NCBI RefSeq assembly: GCF_001039355.2
Contig: NW_019773893.1
Span: forward strand, 15,199 to 36,185
Direction: 5' to 3'
Origin: Lingula anatina
Lineage: Eukaryota; Brachiopoda; Lingulata; Lingulida; Lingulidae
Length of the DNA: 20,987 nucleotides
Below, piece after piece: positions 1 to 10,446 of this stretch. The notes below the pieces were generated by a model. The model had not been told where the DNA came from. It was given only the letters and a program-made list of their open reading frames with translations, and did no database searches. How positions within the stretch are numbered: position 1 is the first letter of the stretch; each line of letters starts with the position of its first letter. Made by a program: the position numbers and the translations under genes.

Positions 1-390
1 TAAGTTACTATAAGTAACTGGCTCGCGCTGCCAGTAATTACGCGGCGGGATATTCAGGACACAGACCGTGATCATAAGATAGCGCGAATAGAAAATAGAA
101 TTTAGAAAATAGACATTGCATGTGAACGAAGCCTAAATCTAAACGTCCAATTTGTCAAAAGTAACTATATCTTAAGTCATGTCCAGGTGTAGTCAAGATT
201 ATAACCAGGGTCATGTACCAGAATTTGGTGACTTAAAAGTCATATGCTGAGGAGGGTCTTAATTATCTTTAAGATTGAGGGGGGAGAGGACACTGTAGAT
301 TTAAGCAACAGTTGCCAAACAAACATGGAAGCTTCTTTCACAGAATGACTCTTTTTATTAACTAATTTAAAGATAAACCAGACTTTACGA
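1..390. other. unassigned AT-rich DNA
   Basis: I see no gene, splice-flanked open frame or repeat boundary here. The first 110 bases are richer in CG dinucleotides than what follows and could be the end of something that continues to the left of the window, but nothing identifies it. Confidence 0.5.
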
Positions 391-474
391 AAGGCGTCGG
401 ACCGTCGGACATGCCTGGCAAATTTCGTCTAGGTCCGATAAAAAATCCTGTATCGTCGGACCTTATGTCCGGCG
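391..474. repeat. cluster of GTCGGAC / GTCCGAC words with a short inverted repeat
   Basis: GTCGGAC occurs at 396-402, 404-410 and 455-461, with the reverse form at 432-438 and a variant at 467-473. CGTCGGACAT at 403-412 is matched in inverted orientation by ATGTCCGGCG at 465-474 (9 of 10 bases). This may be a small relic of a terminal-inverted-repeat element or a set of protein-binding words. The sequence does not decide between these, and no target-site duplication is clear. Confidence 0.5.
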
Positions 475-1423
475 AGTTTTCAAACTGACTGGGAATGTGT
501 AAATATAAGGAATACGTTGTTGTTTCTTTTCTGGACGATATATTTTACTTCATTCAAAAAGAGAGATGGGGTGAAAATCTCGGGGAGTTTCCAAGTAATT
601 ATACATAATTTATTAACCTCAGTTTCACTCACAAATTCTATTTTGTGACTGGCTGAGGTTGGGGGATTCCTGAATGATGTAATGTACAGTCTCGTTTTCG
701 TTTTCGTAATACCCCTACACAACAAAATGGCCGCAACACATGTGCTCGTGCTATTTGCGTTTTTACAGACTTGATCCTCTGTTTCTTCATTATCAGTCGT
801 ACATAGTACTCATGGATAAGCCTTTTGCTTAGAAATGACGTTGTTGAACTTTAAACACTTCGTTGGTGCAAAGCGTGGCAAAAATGAAAAACTACACAGA
901 TGAAAAGAGTAATCATTAAACAGAACAAATATTTCCAATCAAATATTTTCTCATCATGAATATAATTCGACATACAGGTACACATGACATCCCTGACCCT
1001 AGAAGTTGAAATCTCTACTCACATCAGACTTGATAAAGACTAAAAGCATCTAGAGGTAATTTTATCCTGTTGTACAAATTTAAAATGTTTAAAGTGAACT
1101 TATCTCTTACAATGAATTGAATTCCTTTAAGCGGAGAGATTACCCATGTAAACATATTTATTTTTTCTAAATACTTTTCTTGGCACTTCTGTCAACCCTC
1201 AGAACTTGCTTTTTTTCTACTAATTTAAAGCTTAAAATTAAAAAAAGTAAAATAAACTACGGTTTATATAGAAACTCTTAAGTTTTCTATCTAGTAAATG
1301 GCCACTATGAAACTTCAATCTTTATGCCAGGGATAAACCCACATGATTTCTTCTCTAATCTTAACAGTCTTCACAATCTTGATCTTCTCTCAAGGGAAAC
1401 TCATGAAAACAATATCATACCTC
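475..1423. other. unassigned AT-rich DNA
   Basis: No supported gene. The 81-codon minus-strand open frame at 480-725 has no recognisable domain and no convincing splice context, so I regard it as chance. Confidence 0.5.
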
Positions 1424-1444
1424 GGGGGGGGGGGGGGGGGGGGG
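1424..1444 (+). repeat. G homopolymer, 21 bases
   Basis: An uninterrupted run of 21 G. Such a run can form a G-quadruplex and is prone to length errors in replication and in sequencing, so its exact length in the organism is uncertain. Confidence 0.95.
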
Positions 1445-1842
1445 CAAAAACTTCACTTCATGACAAAAATATGACTAACATAAATATACCATAAAACTGC
1501 AATACACGGAATTTTTCAAAAAATGTTTTTTGGAACCTACCCACCACCTACCTCACTTTGCCTAAGTCAGAATTCAGACTGTGGTCTAACTGCGGGGTCC
1601 CAAACCAAAGTATCAAACTGAAGTCAAGAGTGGCAGTTGTTCATGGCTAATAGTGCCCTAGTGTCACTGTACTACTTGACTGCTCTCTCCATGCAGTGTC
1701 TTGTATGTTTATCAATAAACAACAAGTGACAAAAGACGTTAAATACAAACAGCACCTCTCTTCACCTGGTCTCCCCAGCACACTGGGTCATAGTGAGCTG
1801 ATACCAGCTGAAATCATGTATACAGTGGTTTCTGTGGCTGCT
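1445..1842. other. unassigned DNA
   Basis: Nothing gene-like is supported here. The short plus-strand open frame beginning at 1696 owes much of its length to the GA repeat that follows, which reads as alternating Arg-Glu. Confidence 0.5.
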
Positions 1843-1874
<32 letters not shown>

Positions 1875-1883
1875 AAGAGAGAG
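1843..1883 (+). repeat. (GA)n microsatellite, interrupted
   Basis: About 20 GA units with two A insertions. It explains the Arg/Glu-rich and Ser/Leu-rich open frames seen on the two strands. Confidence 0.95.
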
Positions 1884-2904
1884 TGACTGCCAGTGTTCCG
1901 AAATCCGGGGTTTCCATGGGAAACTAAAGGAATAAGTTTTGAGATGTTGCAATAATTTGCCTTTAGCAGCATACAACAAACAGGCTCTCTTTGTTGTTAT
2001 TGTTTAGACTAGTTGTTTTTATGCTTTGGTTGCAATTTCATCAGCTGACTACAGAAAGGAAAAAGTTTGCCGCCCAATGTCCTAGGTTGGACAGGAGGAC
2101 CTAAGACTAAGACTTCAGAAAAAGTCTACAGTCATCAAAATCCCATAGGAGATAACATAGGATGTTTAATTTGGGATTTGAAAAATCTAAGGTGTGACTA
2201 GAGTCCCTTCATCACCTGGGTAATCTGTTTAACTATATCCAGACAATGGAAATTAACCTGGCTCAGATGTGAACACAGCCTAATTTGACCAACACTGAAG
2301 AAGACCTAGTAATATATATACATTACCTGGAGACAGAATAGTTCTTTCTAGTATTACATGAAGTTAGGCATCTTGGCTGCCCTTCCTCACCTCACTGCCC
2401 ACAGCATTCAATTATGACTGTGTAATGATACTATTATGTGTACACTAAATAGTGCAACTATCAACTGTGGAATCTTCCTACACAGAATATATATGTTTAA
2501 ATACCTTTTTTCACACAACTCTTAAAAATTACTTTTTTATGTAGAACTCAAAAGTGTAATGAATCATGTGGATGTATTCTCGTATATAGGACAAAACCTG
2601 TTTTCTTGTTGAAGATTTTACCAGAACATTCCAGTTATGCCCAATTTTACTGTCATATCACAAAACTGCACCCCTGAAATTTGTGCACAAAAAGGAAGTT
2701 CAACTTGTGTTTTCTTTCTTGATCTTAATTCCCACTTCTTGCTACTTATCAAAGATATTGTGGTAAAGTTATGAGTAAAATTGCCCTTATCTCTATAAAA
2801 CACAAGTAAGGAAGGTTGGGGGATGAGGAGATACTTACTTTTTTCTATATGTTTTTATTACTTATATCAAGCCTGAAATTGTATTCTAGTTGCAACCAAT
2901 TTCT
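1884..2904. other. unassigned AT-rich DNA
   Basis: No gene supported. A TATAAAA word lies on the plus strand near 2795, but no initiator, exon or motif follows that would make it a promoter. Confidence 0.5.

Positions 2905-2962
<58 letters not shown>
2905..2962 (+). repeat. A-run followed by (AT)n microsatellite
   Basis: About 14 A then about 21 AT units. An A-run next to an AT array can be the tail of a retroposed sequence, but no retroelement body is recognisable beside it. Confidence 0.95.
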
Positions 2963-2964
<2 letters not shown>

Positions 2965-3425
2965 GAAAGATGTTTTTCGCCACTTGAGCTTTTTAACTCA
3001 GAAAACACATATTAAAATTAACCGTAATCCTTCTCCCACATACTTTCCCCCAAATGATTTTTTTTCAATGACAGTGAATATCATTTTCACTGCACCTTCT
3101 CTTATCACCCTCACCATGTATTATTAAAGTAATAAAAAATAAATAAAATCCATCCTTACAAATATAAATAATGTTGAAAAAGAAACCTGTCCTGGCCTTA
3201 AGCTATATTCAAACTGTCTCCAAGGTCTCAAACAGAGTGCATATGCGATGGTTCTTCAACACAAACAAAAAGTATGCACTACAGTGACAGCAGTTAAAAT
3301 GTGAGAGTTGATATTTACATTTATGATGGATGGAAAGATGTGTGACCTTAACTCCCATTACTTCTGCATGTACTTGTATAATGACCATAATCACGAAAAA
3401 GCTTTTTAAGTTTTATATTGATTTC

Positions 3426-3427
<2 letters not shown>
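2963..3427. other. unassigned AT-rich DNA
   Basis: No gene, RNA or repeat boundary is seen. Short open frames on both strands around 3209-3545 have no supporting features. Confidence 0.5.

Positions 3428-3460
<33 letters not shown>
3428..3460 (+). repeat. (GT)n microsatellite
   Basis: About 16 uninterrupted GT units. Alternating purine-pyrimidine DNA of this kind can adopt Z-form. Confidence 0.95.
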
Positions 3461-3461
<1 letters not shown>

Positions 3462-4632
3462 AATATTTTTAGTTCATTAATGTTAACCTCTTTTTCTCTT
3501 TTATCATTATCCTTCCTTTTACGTCTAAACATATTAAGGCTGTAAATCATTTTGCAACTTAAATGTATTATTTTCTTAAATTGTTTCAAAAAATATCAAA
3601 CTGACCAAATGGTTGAATATGCTGCTCTACAGGTGTAGGCAATTACACTGCAGATCAGGTCCTATAAAAAGAGGAAAAAAACTCAATATGTTATATTTAT
3701 CATTAAAAAAGATAATGTAAGCTTAAAGCTGAAATTAACTGATTCATAAAACTCTATCATAATCTTCATGTTGTCTTGTTCAGTGTTAAAACTGTAGCTA
3801 AATATGGAAACAAAATGGACTTTTCAAAAATATGTTCACTATACAGAAACATAATATATATTGAACAACTTCTACAAAGTAAGACAAAATATACATTATA
3901 CAAAAAACCAAAGGTCTTTCACAATTTTTGTCAGATGAAATGCTGACTCCATACAGTAAATTAAGATCGAGTCACATTTTACTGTGTAGACGAAACATCA
4001 AACTGAACTGTCTCTGGGATCAACAGTATAACTGAAATAATGCTTTTGAAATATAAAAAAATGGGAGAATGAAATTTTCTCTTGATTTTGGTTGTGTATG
4101 AACCATTCAGTGAATCACTGTGAAATAAACCAGTCTTAACAGGATATATACAATCTACGGTACATCATTCATAAAAACTAGAACAAGACTGGTTTCACCC
4201 GGTTCATTCTGGTATGTGGTGTCAGTGACCCTCTGTGGATTTTACTACTTATTAGGACAGCGCATGCGCCTCTGGCTGGCTTAAACTATCATTATTGTAT
4301 CTTCCTGACTCCGCAAAATATCTAGGTACATCAAGGTACGTTTTGTAAATATTCTAGGCTGTCAAATCAAGCCAATGCAAAATTGAATTAGACATTAAAG
4401 TGATATGAAAATAACAGCAGTCATCTAAGGCAACTAACTACTGGGTAACTGATGGCTGGATGGTTGGCTTTTCTCTATTGAAAACCTGGCTGTTGAAGAA
4501 AATACCTTTTGTGGCAAAAGCTCACTGAATTCCCCTCTACCAGTACACTTCCACCATCACTTTCTGAAGATGGAGGTAATTATATATATATATGCACATC
4601 CACGATACTGGGTAACAACATTGGGACATGGG
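3461..4632. other. unassigned AT-rich DNA with one TATA-like word
   Basis: No gene is supported. A TATA-box-like TATAAAAA lies at 3663-3670, with a CAGGTG E-box-like word and an AATTA homeodomain-type core some 20-35 bases upstream. No open frame or exon follows, so this is only a weak promoter hint. Confidence 0.4.
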
Positions 4633-4650
4633 CAACATGGCGCCGATCAC
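4633..4650 (+). promoter_or_regulatory. TISU/YY1-like motif around an ATG, followed by a donor-like GTGAGC
   Basis: CAACATGGCGCC at 4633-4644 matches 11 of 12 positions of the TISU element (SAASATGGCGGC). TISU is a combined YY1-type promoter element and start codon found in genes with very short leaders. The ATG at 4637 opens five codons before a stop, but a donor-like GTGAGC begins at 4651, after 14 coding bases. A CACGTG E-box spans the same junction (4648-4653). A very short first exon is therefore possible. No downstream acceptor could be tied to it. Confidence 0.3.
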
Positions 4651-5009
4651 GTGAGCACGCTTTCTGCTTAGACTATGCACCATATTTTACTTAATATTTA
4701 AAATTTTTAGAAAATGTTACATTAAACGCATACAAAAATTATCACGAAAGAGTACACTTAACCTCAAAGAGTTGGGAAAGCAATCCTGAATCGGCAGTTA
4801 AACAGCGATGACATGAAATTGTCTCTCGTGCGCATGCTTTCCGCTTAGAATATGCATTGTATTTTGCTTTATATTCATGAAGTATGAAAAATGTAATAAT
4901 AAACACATAAGAACTATCAGGGAAGAGTATACTTAACTTCAAAGAGTTGGGAACGCATGCTGTGATCCTGTATCAGCAGTAAAATAGCAATGACAAGAAA
5001 TTGTTTTAC
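4651..5009. repeat. diverged tandem duplication, two units of about 177 bp
   Basis: Unit 1 (4651-4827) and unit 2 (4828-about 5009) align along their length. Both start GTG-GCA-GCTTT-like, share CGCTTAGA-like text and TATGCA, then share TCAAAGAGTTGGGAA-type and GACA-GAAATTGT-type blocks. By eye the identity is roughly three quarters, with small indels. On the minus strand both copies carry a similar short frame (SQLFEVK) ending in TGA. That could be a relic of a duplicated exon, but nothing else supports coding. Confidence 0.8.
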
Positions 5010-5578
5010 GCGAGTTACACTCCAAAAAGTGGGGACCAGGTATAGCTAATTTAAATTGTCTCATTTAACATCTATGTGACCGGGTCATTATGGCATCATG
5101 GGAAATCTCCACTATTTACGCTATGTCCCTGGGTCGAATCTGAATGGGGAAACGAAACTACGCACTAGCTATGGTTTAGCTGTCGTGTGTCTGAAGGAAA
5201 TGGAACAGGATTGGGTCATAACATCTATGATTACACGCTCAGATGACAGGATTTCCTTCCACATTGTTTTATGAAAAGCGGAGTATATTTCAGGTATTTT
5301 AATCCCCAAACTGAACGATTTGTATATTTCAAAAGTATGGGAGATCATACTTTGTACTAAAGTTGAAAATGGAAACGATGGTTATGCACATCAACCCATT
5401 TTCGTCAGCTATCAAAATTTGAGATGAAAAGCAATATTTGTTTTTTTCTGGTGTGTGTTCCGTAAGTGATCCTGAGATAACCAAAAAACATGAAAATACT
5501 ATTCTGGGAGCTTTCTTTTCCATAATATAAATTTGCAAAACAGAGTGGTATGTCTATGTCCCAGATTAAAGTGCTGTT
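5010..5578. other. unassigned DNA with one IRF/ISRE-like word
   Basis: No gene is supported. GAAACGAAAC at 5149-5158 resembles the IRF/ISRE core. A donor-like CC|GTAAGTG lies at 5460-5467 on the plus strand, but no open exon is associated with it. Confidence 0.4.
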
Positions 5579-5581
5579 TTA

Positions 5582-5796
5582 GACTGCATTCCCATAGATT
5601 TAGATCGATCCATCTAGATCGACCTAACTCCCTGGGGTTTCACGCTAAATTGATGTCAGCCGAGTGCGCACGGTAGTTAATTACCCCCTTACAGCTTTTA
5701 GTAGGCGAGACAGACACTTAAGCCTGCTAAGCTGACAGTAATCTAGTGAGACTCCCCACAGGGATAGATCGATCTAAAATCTGTGGGAATGGGGTC
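5582..5796. mobile_element. 215-bp MITE, Harbinger-like by target site
   Basis: The ends are imperfect inverted repeats: GACTGCATTCCCATAGAT at the left, and, read on the minus strand from 5796, GACCCCATTCCCACAGAT. The pairing continues through the AGATCGATC block and, more loosely, through CCTGGGG...GTCAGC, so most of the element folds back. It is flanked by TTA at 5579-5581 and 5797-5799. A 3-bp TTA duplication is typical of PIF/Harbinger transposons. No transposase is encoded, so movement would have needed an enzyme from elsewhere. The superfamily assignment rests only on the target site. Confidence 0.75.
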
Positions 5797-5902
5797 TTAG
5801 TGTCATTTTCGGCTAAGAATTAAAAAGTTTAAAATACACAGCAATGTTTGGAAACATAAAATTGTTCATTGTAATAAAAAATATCTATCCCCTTTCACAT
5901 GA

Positions 5903-6072
5903 AAGCACCCCATTGTAATCCAACGCATTGGAATATTTTGGCAGACTTTTAAAGATGATCACCCACTGCTGTTACGCAGTATCAAGGACGTGCAGATATC
6001 TATATCCTCTTCTGTCACAATGACTATAAATCCTTATCAGTACATAGAAAAGATAAAGTGCAATCTTACCAG
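5903..6072 (+). other. candidate exon ending at a strong splice donor
   Basis: A 56-codon stop-free frame starts after a TGA at 5900-5902 and runs to ACCAG|GTAAGA, where the next in-frame codon is TAA only if the donor is not used. The exon would end in phase 2. Acceptor-like CAG sites at 5977-5979 and 5994-5996 could set a shorter exon start. An in-frame ATG lies at 6020. The predicted residues (ending KIKCNLT) have ordinary protein composition but match no family I know. The junction is nearly palindromic, so a weaker donor also exists on the minus strand. Chance is a real alternative. Confidence 0.25.
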
Positions 6073-6127
6073 GTAAGAAGGTTATCATATGACTAAACAA
6101 CAAAACAAAGCACTATAACTTATGAAC

Positions 6128-6147
6128 TGTGGTTTGGACTGTGGTTT
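6128..6147 (+). promoter_or_regulatory. two tandem RUNX-type sites
   Basis: TGTGGTTT occurs at 6128-6135 and again at 6140-6147, inside a 12-base direct repeat. TGTGGTTT is the consensus bound by RUNX transcription factors. Spacing of about one helical turn would put both sites on the same face of DNA. No gene is adjacent, so an enhancer role is inference. Confidence 0.4.
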
Positions 6148-7744
6148 GACAGTAAACTGGGAATGGTCTCCTCAACAAGGGCAATTAATGCCAGTGATCA
6201 CAGAAGATGCCTATTTATATGTTGATTGATGACAAGACATCTCAACATGTCTAGCCATGTGCTAAGCAGCCATCACTTAAGGTTTTACAAATGATGTTTT
6301 AACTTCCCCACTGTCAGGGTACGGGAGGAGTGAAAAAAAAATTAGAGGGGATCATTACTCAGACATGAGCCAGCTTTAAAAGAAAGCTCTGAAGGTTTAT
6401 TATGGGACCGAATTCTTAAAGATGCATATAATGTGAGTAGACAAGTCAAATAATTGCCACTCCAACAAACCAAGAAAATGAAATGTTGCCATATAGTTTG
6501 AAATAGTAGACAGTAACTTAAAGAGATAACACAATTTTGTTTCATTATTTCCTTCCTTTCATTTTTTGTTTCATGATGACCTGGAGAGAAAGATAAGTCA
6601 GTCTTCACTTAGGACAAAAATGTTCAGTCTACTTTCACCAGCGACAATTCACTTCAATGAAATACTGATACCTTGTATAAAGCTTTATATGAAAGAAATG
6701 ACTGAAATAGTTACTTTAAATTGTAGTGGATTGCAATGGAAGTCTACAAAGTTGAAGACCAGACCAATATGCTCGGACTTTGAGTTTGTTTGTAAAACCA
6801 GTCAGTTACTTGTATGAAATACATTAATTCGCTGTACTGGCCAGACAGATTTAACTTAATGGAGAACATCATTGAATAGCTAATTATAACCATTTATAGT
6901 TAATGTTCTTTAATTAATGAGGATAATAAATCGAAGTCATTCATTATCCAGCCTGACAAGACTTCCAAACTGAAACTATGAAATTAAATGAAGTGAGACA
7001 TTTTTTCTTTATTCCTTATTTTTATACAAGGATTAAATTAACATAAAACTGGAACCTGGCTGTAAATCGCAGTGTTCCCTGTTGACCAGGTGGGAAAACT
7101 ACTTTTCCCTGCCTTATACTAGAGAAACACATCTATTTCCCCTTGGTGTCTTTTCGACTGTTATATGCAATGCATGAGTAAATCTTAACAAAGCCAAAAT
7201 GCAACAAAGCACACTCTGGTAACAACATCTAGGCTCTTATTGTCAAATATTTACTGCAAATGAGGCATCAAAAGTAAACTACATGTGTAGTTCTGCCAGA
7301 AGTCGATATCAATTTCATGTGTACTCAATGCTATTTGAAGAAGTTTGGAAACTTATTATCAGTACAAAAAAGCAAGAGAAAAAGAAGAGAGATAAGAGAA
7401 AAAGAGTGTGTGCATGCCAGTTAATGTGCCAGCACTGATGTATGCCTACTTTTAATTAGTACTAGTGCTGTAATAAAAATTCTACAAAGTAACTTTATTT
7501 TATAAAAAGCAAAGTATTAATTTCTATGGTGATGTCCACCATTTTAACCTGATAACACCCTTGATATGCTGACTTATAATAATACTTTCATTAATAATAA
7601 TAATAAAAACATCACAAAAATAAGAGGAAGTAAGCAAAGCAAAAACAAAATTCCAACATTTTAACATTAAGTAATCTAAGCAAAGCAAAGAGAAAAAACG
7701 AAAGAAATTGAGGAAGTTTTTTTCATAGATAAGCCATTCAAAGC
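6148..7744. other. unassigned AT-rich DNA
   Basis: No gene is supported. The 88-codon minus frame (6342-6608) and the 83-codon plus frame (6566-6817) show no domain. Around 6880-6930 TAATTA and TTAATTAAT words, which are homeodomain-type cores, are concentrated. A purine-rich stretch lies at 7366-7408. Near-repeats of AAGCAAAGCAAA occur around 7633 and 7678. Confidence 0.4.
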
Positions 7745-7772
7745 AAAAACAAAACAAACAAACAAACAAAAA
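7745..7772 (+). repeat. (CAAA)n-type A-rich repeat
   Basis: Four to five CAAA units within an A-rich tract. On the minus strand it reads as the Phe/Leu/Cys-rich part of a spurious open frame. Confidence 0.7.
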
Positions 7773-7789
7773 AATGATTGGTTCCTTAC

Positions 7790-7822
7790 ACATTTCTCCC
7801 ATTTAAATCCACATGTCCTGGT
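7790..7822 (-). other. candidate 33-nt micro-exon
   Basis: On the minus strand a pyrimidine-leaning tract ends in TTGCAG|ACC at 7822, and a donor T|GTAAGG begins at 7789, framing 33 bases (11 codons, length divisible by three). In one frame it reads TRTCGFKWEKC, in another RPGHVDLNGRNV-like. Neither is a recognised motif. Short intervals between splice-like words are common by chance, so this is only a candidate. Confidence 0.12.
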
Positions 7823-7860
7823 CTGCAATACAAAATGACCATCTTGTTCTCTCTCTGGGT

Positions 7861-7875
7861 GCTGCCCCCTGGAGG
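7861..7875 (+). promoter_or_regulatory. CTCF-like motif
   Basis: GCTGCCCCCTGGAGG matches the reverse form of the CTCF core (CCNSTAGGGGGCAGC-type, usually written TGCCCCCTGSTGG). The surrounding 100 bases are markedly more GC-rich than their neighbours. If the organism uses CTCF as vertebrates do, this could be an insulator or loop anchor. A single motif is weak evidence. Confidence 0.35.
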
Positions 7876-9805
7876 GACTCCTCTCACTGTGGAGTGCTCC
7901 CTGATTCTGTTCATTTTTTTCCACCAGATAATGCAAAGTTCCTTGCTTCAAAGATTTTTTTCAAGACTGTCAATAAACTGATTTACAAATTCCACCAATT
8001 TTTCTTTTAAGTTACCTAGGTTATTAGTCAACAATTTGCACAATAACCATGCATATTTCTAGTTGTCTTTAAAATCTTTTGTAAATGACAATTTCACTTT
8101 CCACTCCCAGCAATATTTTTATCTTATAAGACTCTTGCTTTTACCACTCAGATTCATATGGAGCTGTTTCAATGTCATGTTTTCAATGCTGTTTCATCCA
8201 AATTTCACTTTCATAAACCCTGCAAATCTTTTCTCCAGATAATCCTTCAGTTCAGATTCCTATCAAAGTATTTATGTCACATCAGTTAGTTGTAAAAGAT
8301 AATCCTAATTTCCAAAGACTGCCTTGGGCTATTGCAGCATATTGTCAGAAATTCTGCAGGTTATTAACGTCTGACTTTGCCAATTCCAGCTTATGTTGTT
8401 CACTGCAATGTTTTTATGTTGCAACACAAACATAATGGTAATTTCCCACAGTAAAGTTTCAGTTTCATTTTTCTTCCAAAACCCAAACTTGCTATCTACT
8501 TGCTTTAGTCACTGAAATATGCCACATTACCCTGTTAACCTAGATTTTCACCATAAAAACCCACAACATTTTGCAAGAGAAAAAAAGTCCGCTCAAATTT
8601 TGGGTAAAAAAACCACAGTATCCTTCAAAGTAACATCTTCAATTCAACACAGTAAAAAAATACAGCACTTAGTCTACCAGATGCATTCATTCTCTCTGCA
8701 GCCCTCCCGAAGCACTTGCCACTCGCTAATTGTCCCGATCACAGCAACCCCCCACTTTTATACAAGCAACCAGTGTGAATACTTTATACTTTAACATTCA
8801 AAACCCACTTCAAAAACTCCTTTTTTGGTGTTTTCTATACATAAAGCAGTTTGGAGGGCCAGGTTTCTCCCTACTTCCAGTTTCATACTTGTCATGTCTC
8901 ATAGACTGATGTGTTATCAAGAGGGGAGGAACATGGATTTCTTATCTTTTCCTTTTTTTAGGTTGGATAACCAAGTAGTCAACATACGCAGGTTAATAAT
9001 AACAAATAAAAGCATTGGTACTTCAGTTAAATGTGTTATCTTTATAATAATACTCTAAAGTTATGGGTCCATAAACCATATCAGTATATCATGGTCCACA
9101 TCTATTTGGTGTCACATGTGTGCAGTTCTTGTCCTTCCTGGATTCGTACCCCTCCAACTTACAAAAACATAGTTATAATGTGCTAACAAATATCAATTTT
9201 CAAATAATGGTTAACTTAATGTTTTTCAATCAGTGAGACTGGCATTTGTTTAAATCATAATTAGCAAATTTGCTAACATTTCTCAATGTGTGAAAAACAC
9301 AAGATGGATGGTTACCAGAGAGAGAACATTTGTAATGATCTCCTTTATCCTGCTCCTGGCTCACCAGTGTAGTGAGAAAGTAGTCACCTCTGCCTGATAG
9401 CAGCATTTCTACACAGACACTTGGGATATCCAGAGATCAGAGAGTAGTAAAACATGATGACAGCAGCACCAGTAGCACACAGTAATAAGAGAGATAAGAC
9501 TAGAGCCCCAGTCATTCTTCACTACTGAAGAGGCATATTTACCTTGGGACCCAAACATGGATAAGGCCCCGTAAAGCACACACTCACCAGCTGCTAATTG
9601 CCATCCTAAATTTCCCTGTCTCCAATTTCCATTACACTTTAAGTCCTAAATCTCTGTCACTCTTATCGACACTTTTCTTTTCAATTTTGTCAGAGAGAGG
9701 AGCAGTGAAGCAGCCTCCAAATTTTGTGATATTTGTCAGTTTTTATTTTTTACTTAGATACAAATTTTTCACATTGCACCCATTAAACTAGTTTCAGCCA
9801 CTCAT

Positions 9806-9806
<1 letters not shown>
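7876..9806. other. unassigned AT-rich DNA
   Basis: No gene is supported. The 91-codon plus frame (8519-8794) and 77-codon frame (8825-9058) have no recognisable features. On the minus strand there is a good donor word CTG|GTGAGTG (exon end 9588) and a weaker AAG|GTAAAT (near 9544), but no matching open exon of useful length. Confidence 0.4.

Positions 9807-9887
<81 letters not shown>
9807..9887 (+). repeat. compound (CA)n(GA)n microsatellite
   Basis: About 22 CA units run into about 17 GA units with one A insertion. The CA half is Z-DNA-prone and the GA half can form a triplex. Confidence 0.95.
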
Positions 9888-10074
9888 CTATTTGCAGTGG
9901 TAGTTTATATTTTTGGGGTTTTAATTGAAGCATAAGCTTTTCCCCCTTTTCTACATACTAGCATAATAGTTTAAAATCCCCTCCCTCCTTCAAACATACA
10001 CAAACACCCGACCAATAACCTCTGACATCGTAAGTCTACATTTTGAGTACGTAACTGTCTTCAGACATACAAAT

Positions 10075-10101
10075 TAATAATAATAATAGTAATAATAATA
10101 A
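10075..10101 (+). repeat. (TAA)n microsatellite, interrupted
   Basis: About nine TAA/AAT units with one TAG interruption. Confidence 0.9.
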
Positions 10102-10446
10102 ATAGACAAAATGAATTCCCTCTTTGCTGAACATCCCATATGACACCAGTAAAAATTTTACGGTACTTTCCCCCTCCCTTTTTTAGTTAACATCCCAATA
10201 AGACGCTCTAAGAGTGCTTCACTCACAAAGTGCATTCCTAATTGAATGTTATCAAATTTTACAGTTAGTCCTTTCGACAACAGCACAATGCAATTACCCT
10301 CCTAAAAGGGACAGCTCCCACCAAATGATAAAAGGCAAAGCTTTTTTCTCCCCACGCTCTTCTATCTGGAAACGTAGTCAAATAAGTTCATTGAAGGTCT
10401 TGACACCCGAGATAGCATTGGGCATTATCAACAAGCCTGAAATCTA

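Noticed and set aside
1696-1979. 79-codon plus frame and 63-codon minus frame
   Set aside because: Both are extended by the GA repeat at 1843-1883; no domain and no splice context.
2905-2962. A-run plus AT array as a retroposon tail
   Set aside because: No retroelement or processed-gene body and no target duplication could be seen next to it.
6342-6817. Overlapping 88-codon minus and 83-codon plus frames
   Set aside because: Both start from non-ATG or weak starts, show no domain, and lie within chance length for this composition.
7524-7951. Two overlapping minus frames of about 90 codons rich in Phe, Leu and Cys
   Set aside because: Composition follows from the A-rich CAAA/GCAAA repeats on the plus strand; no domain.
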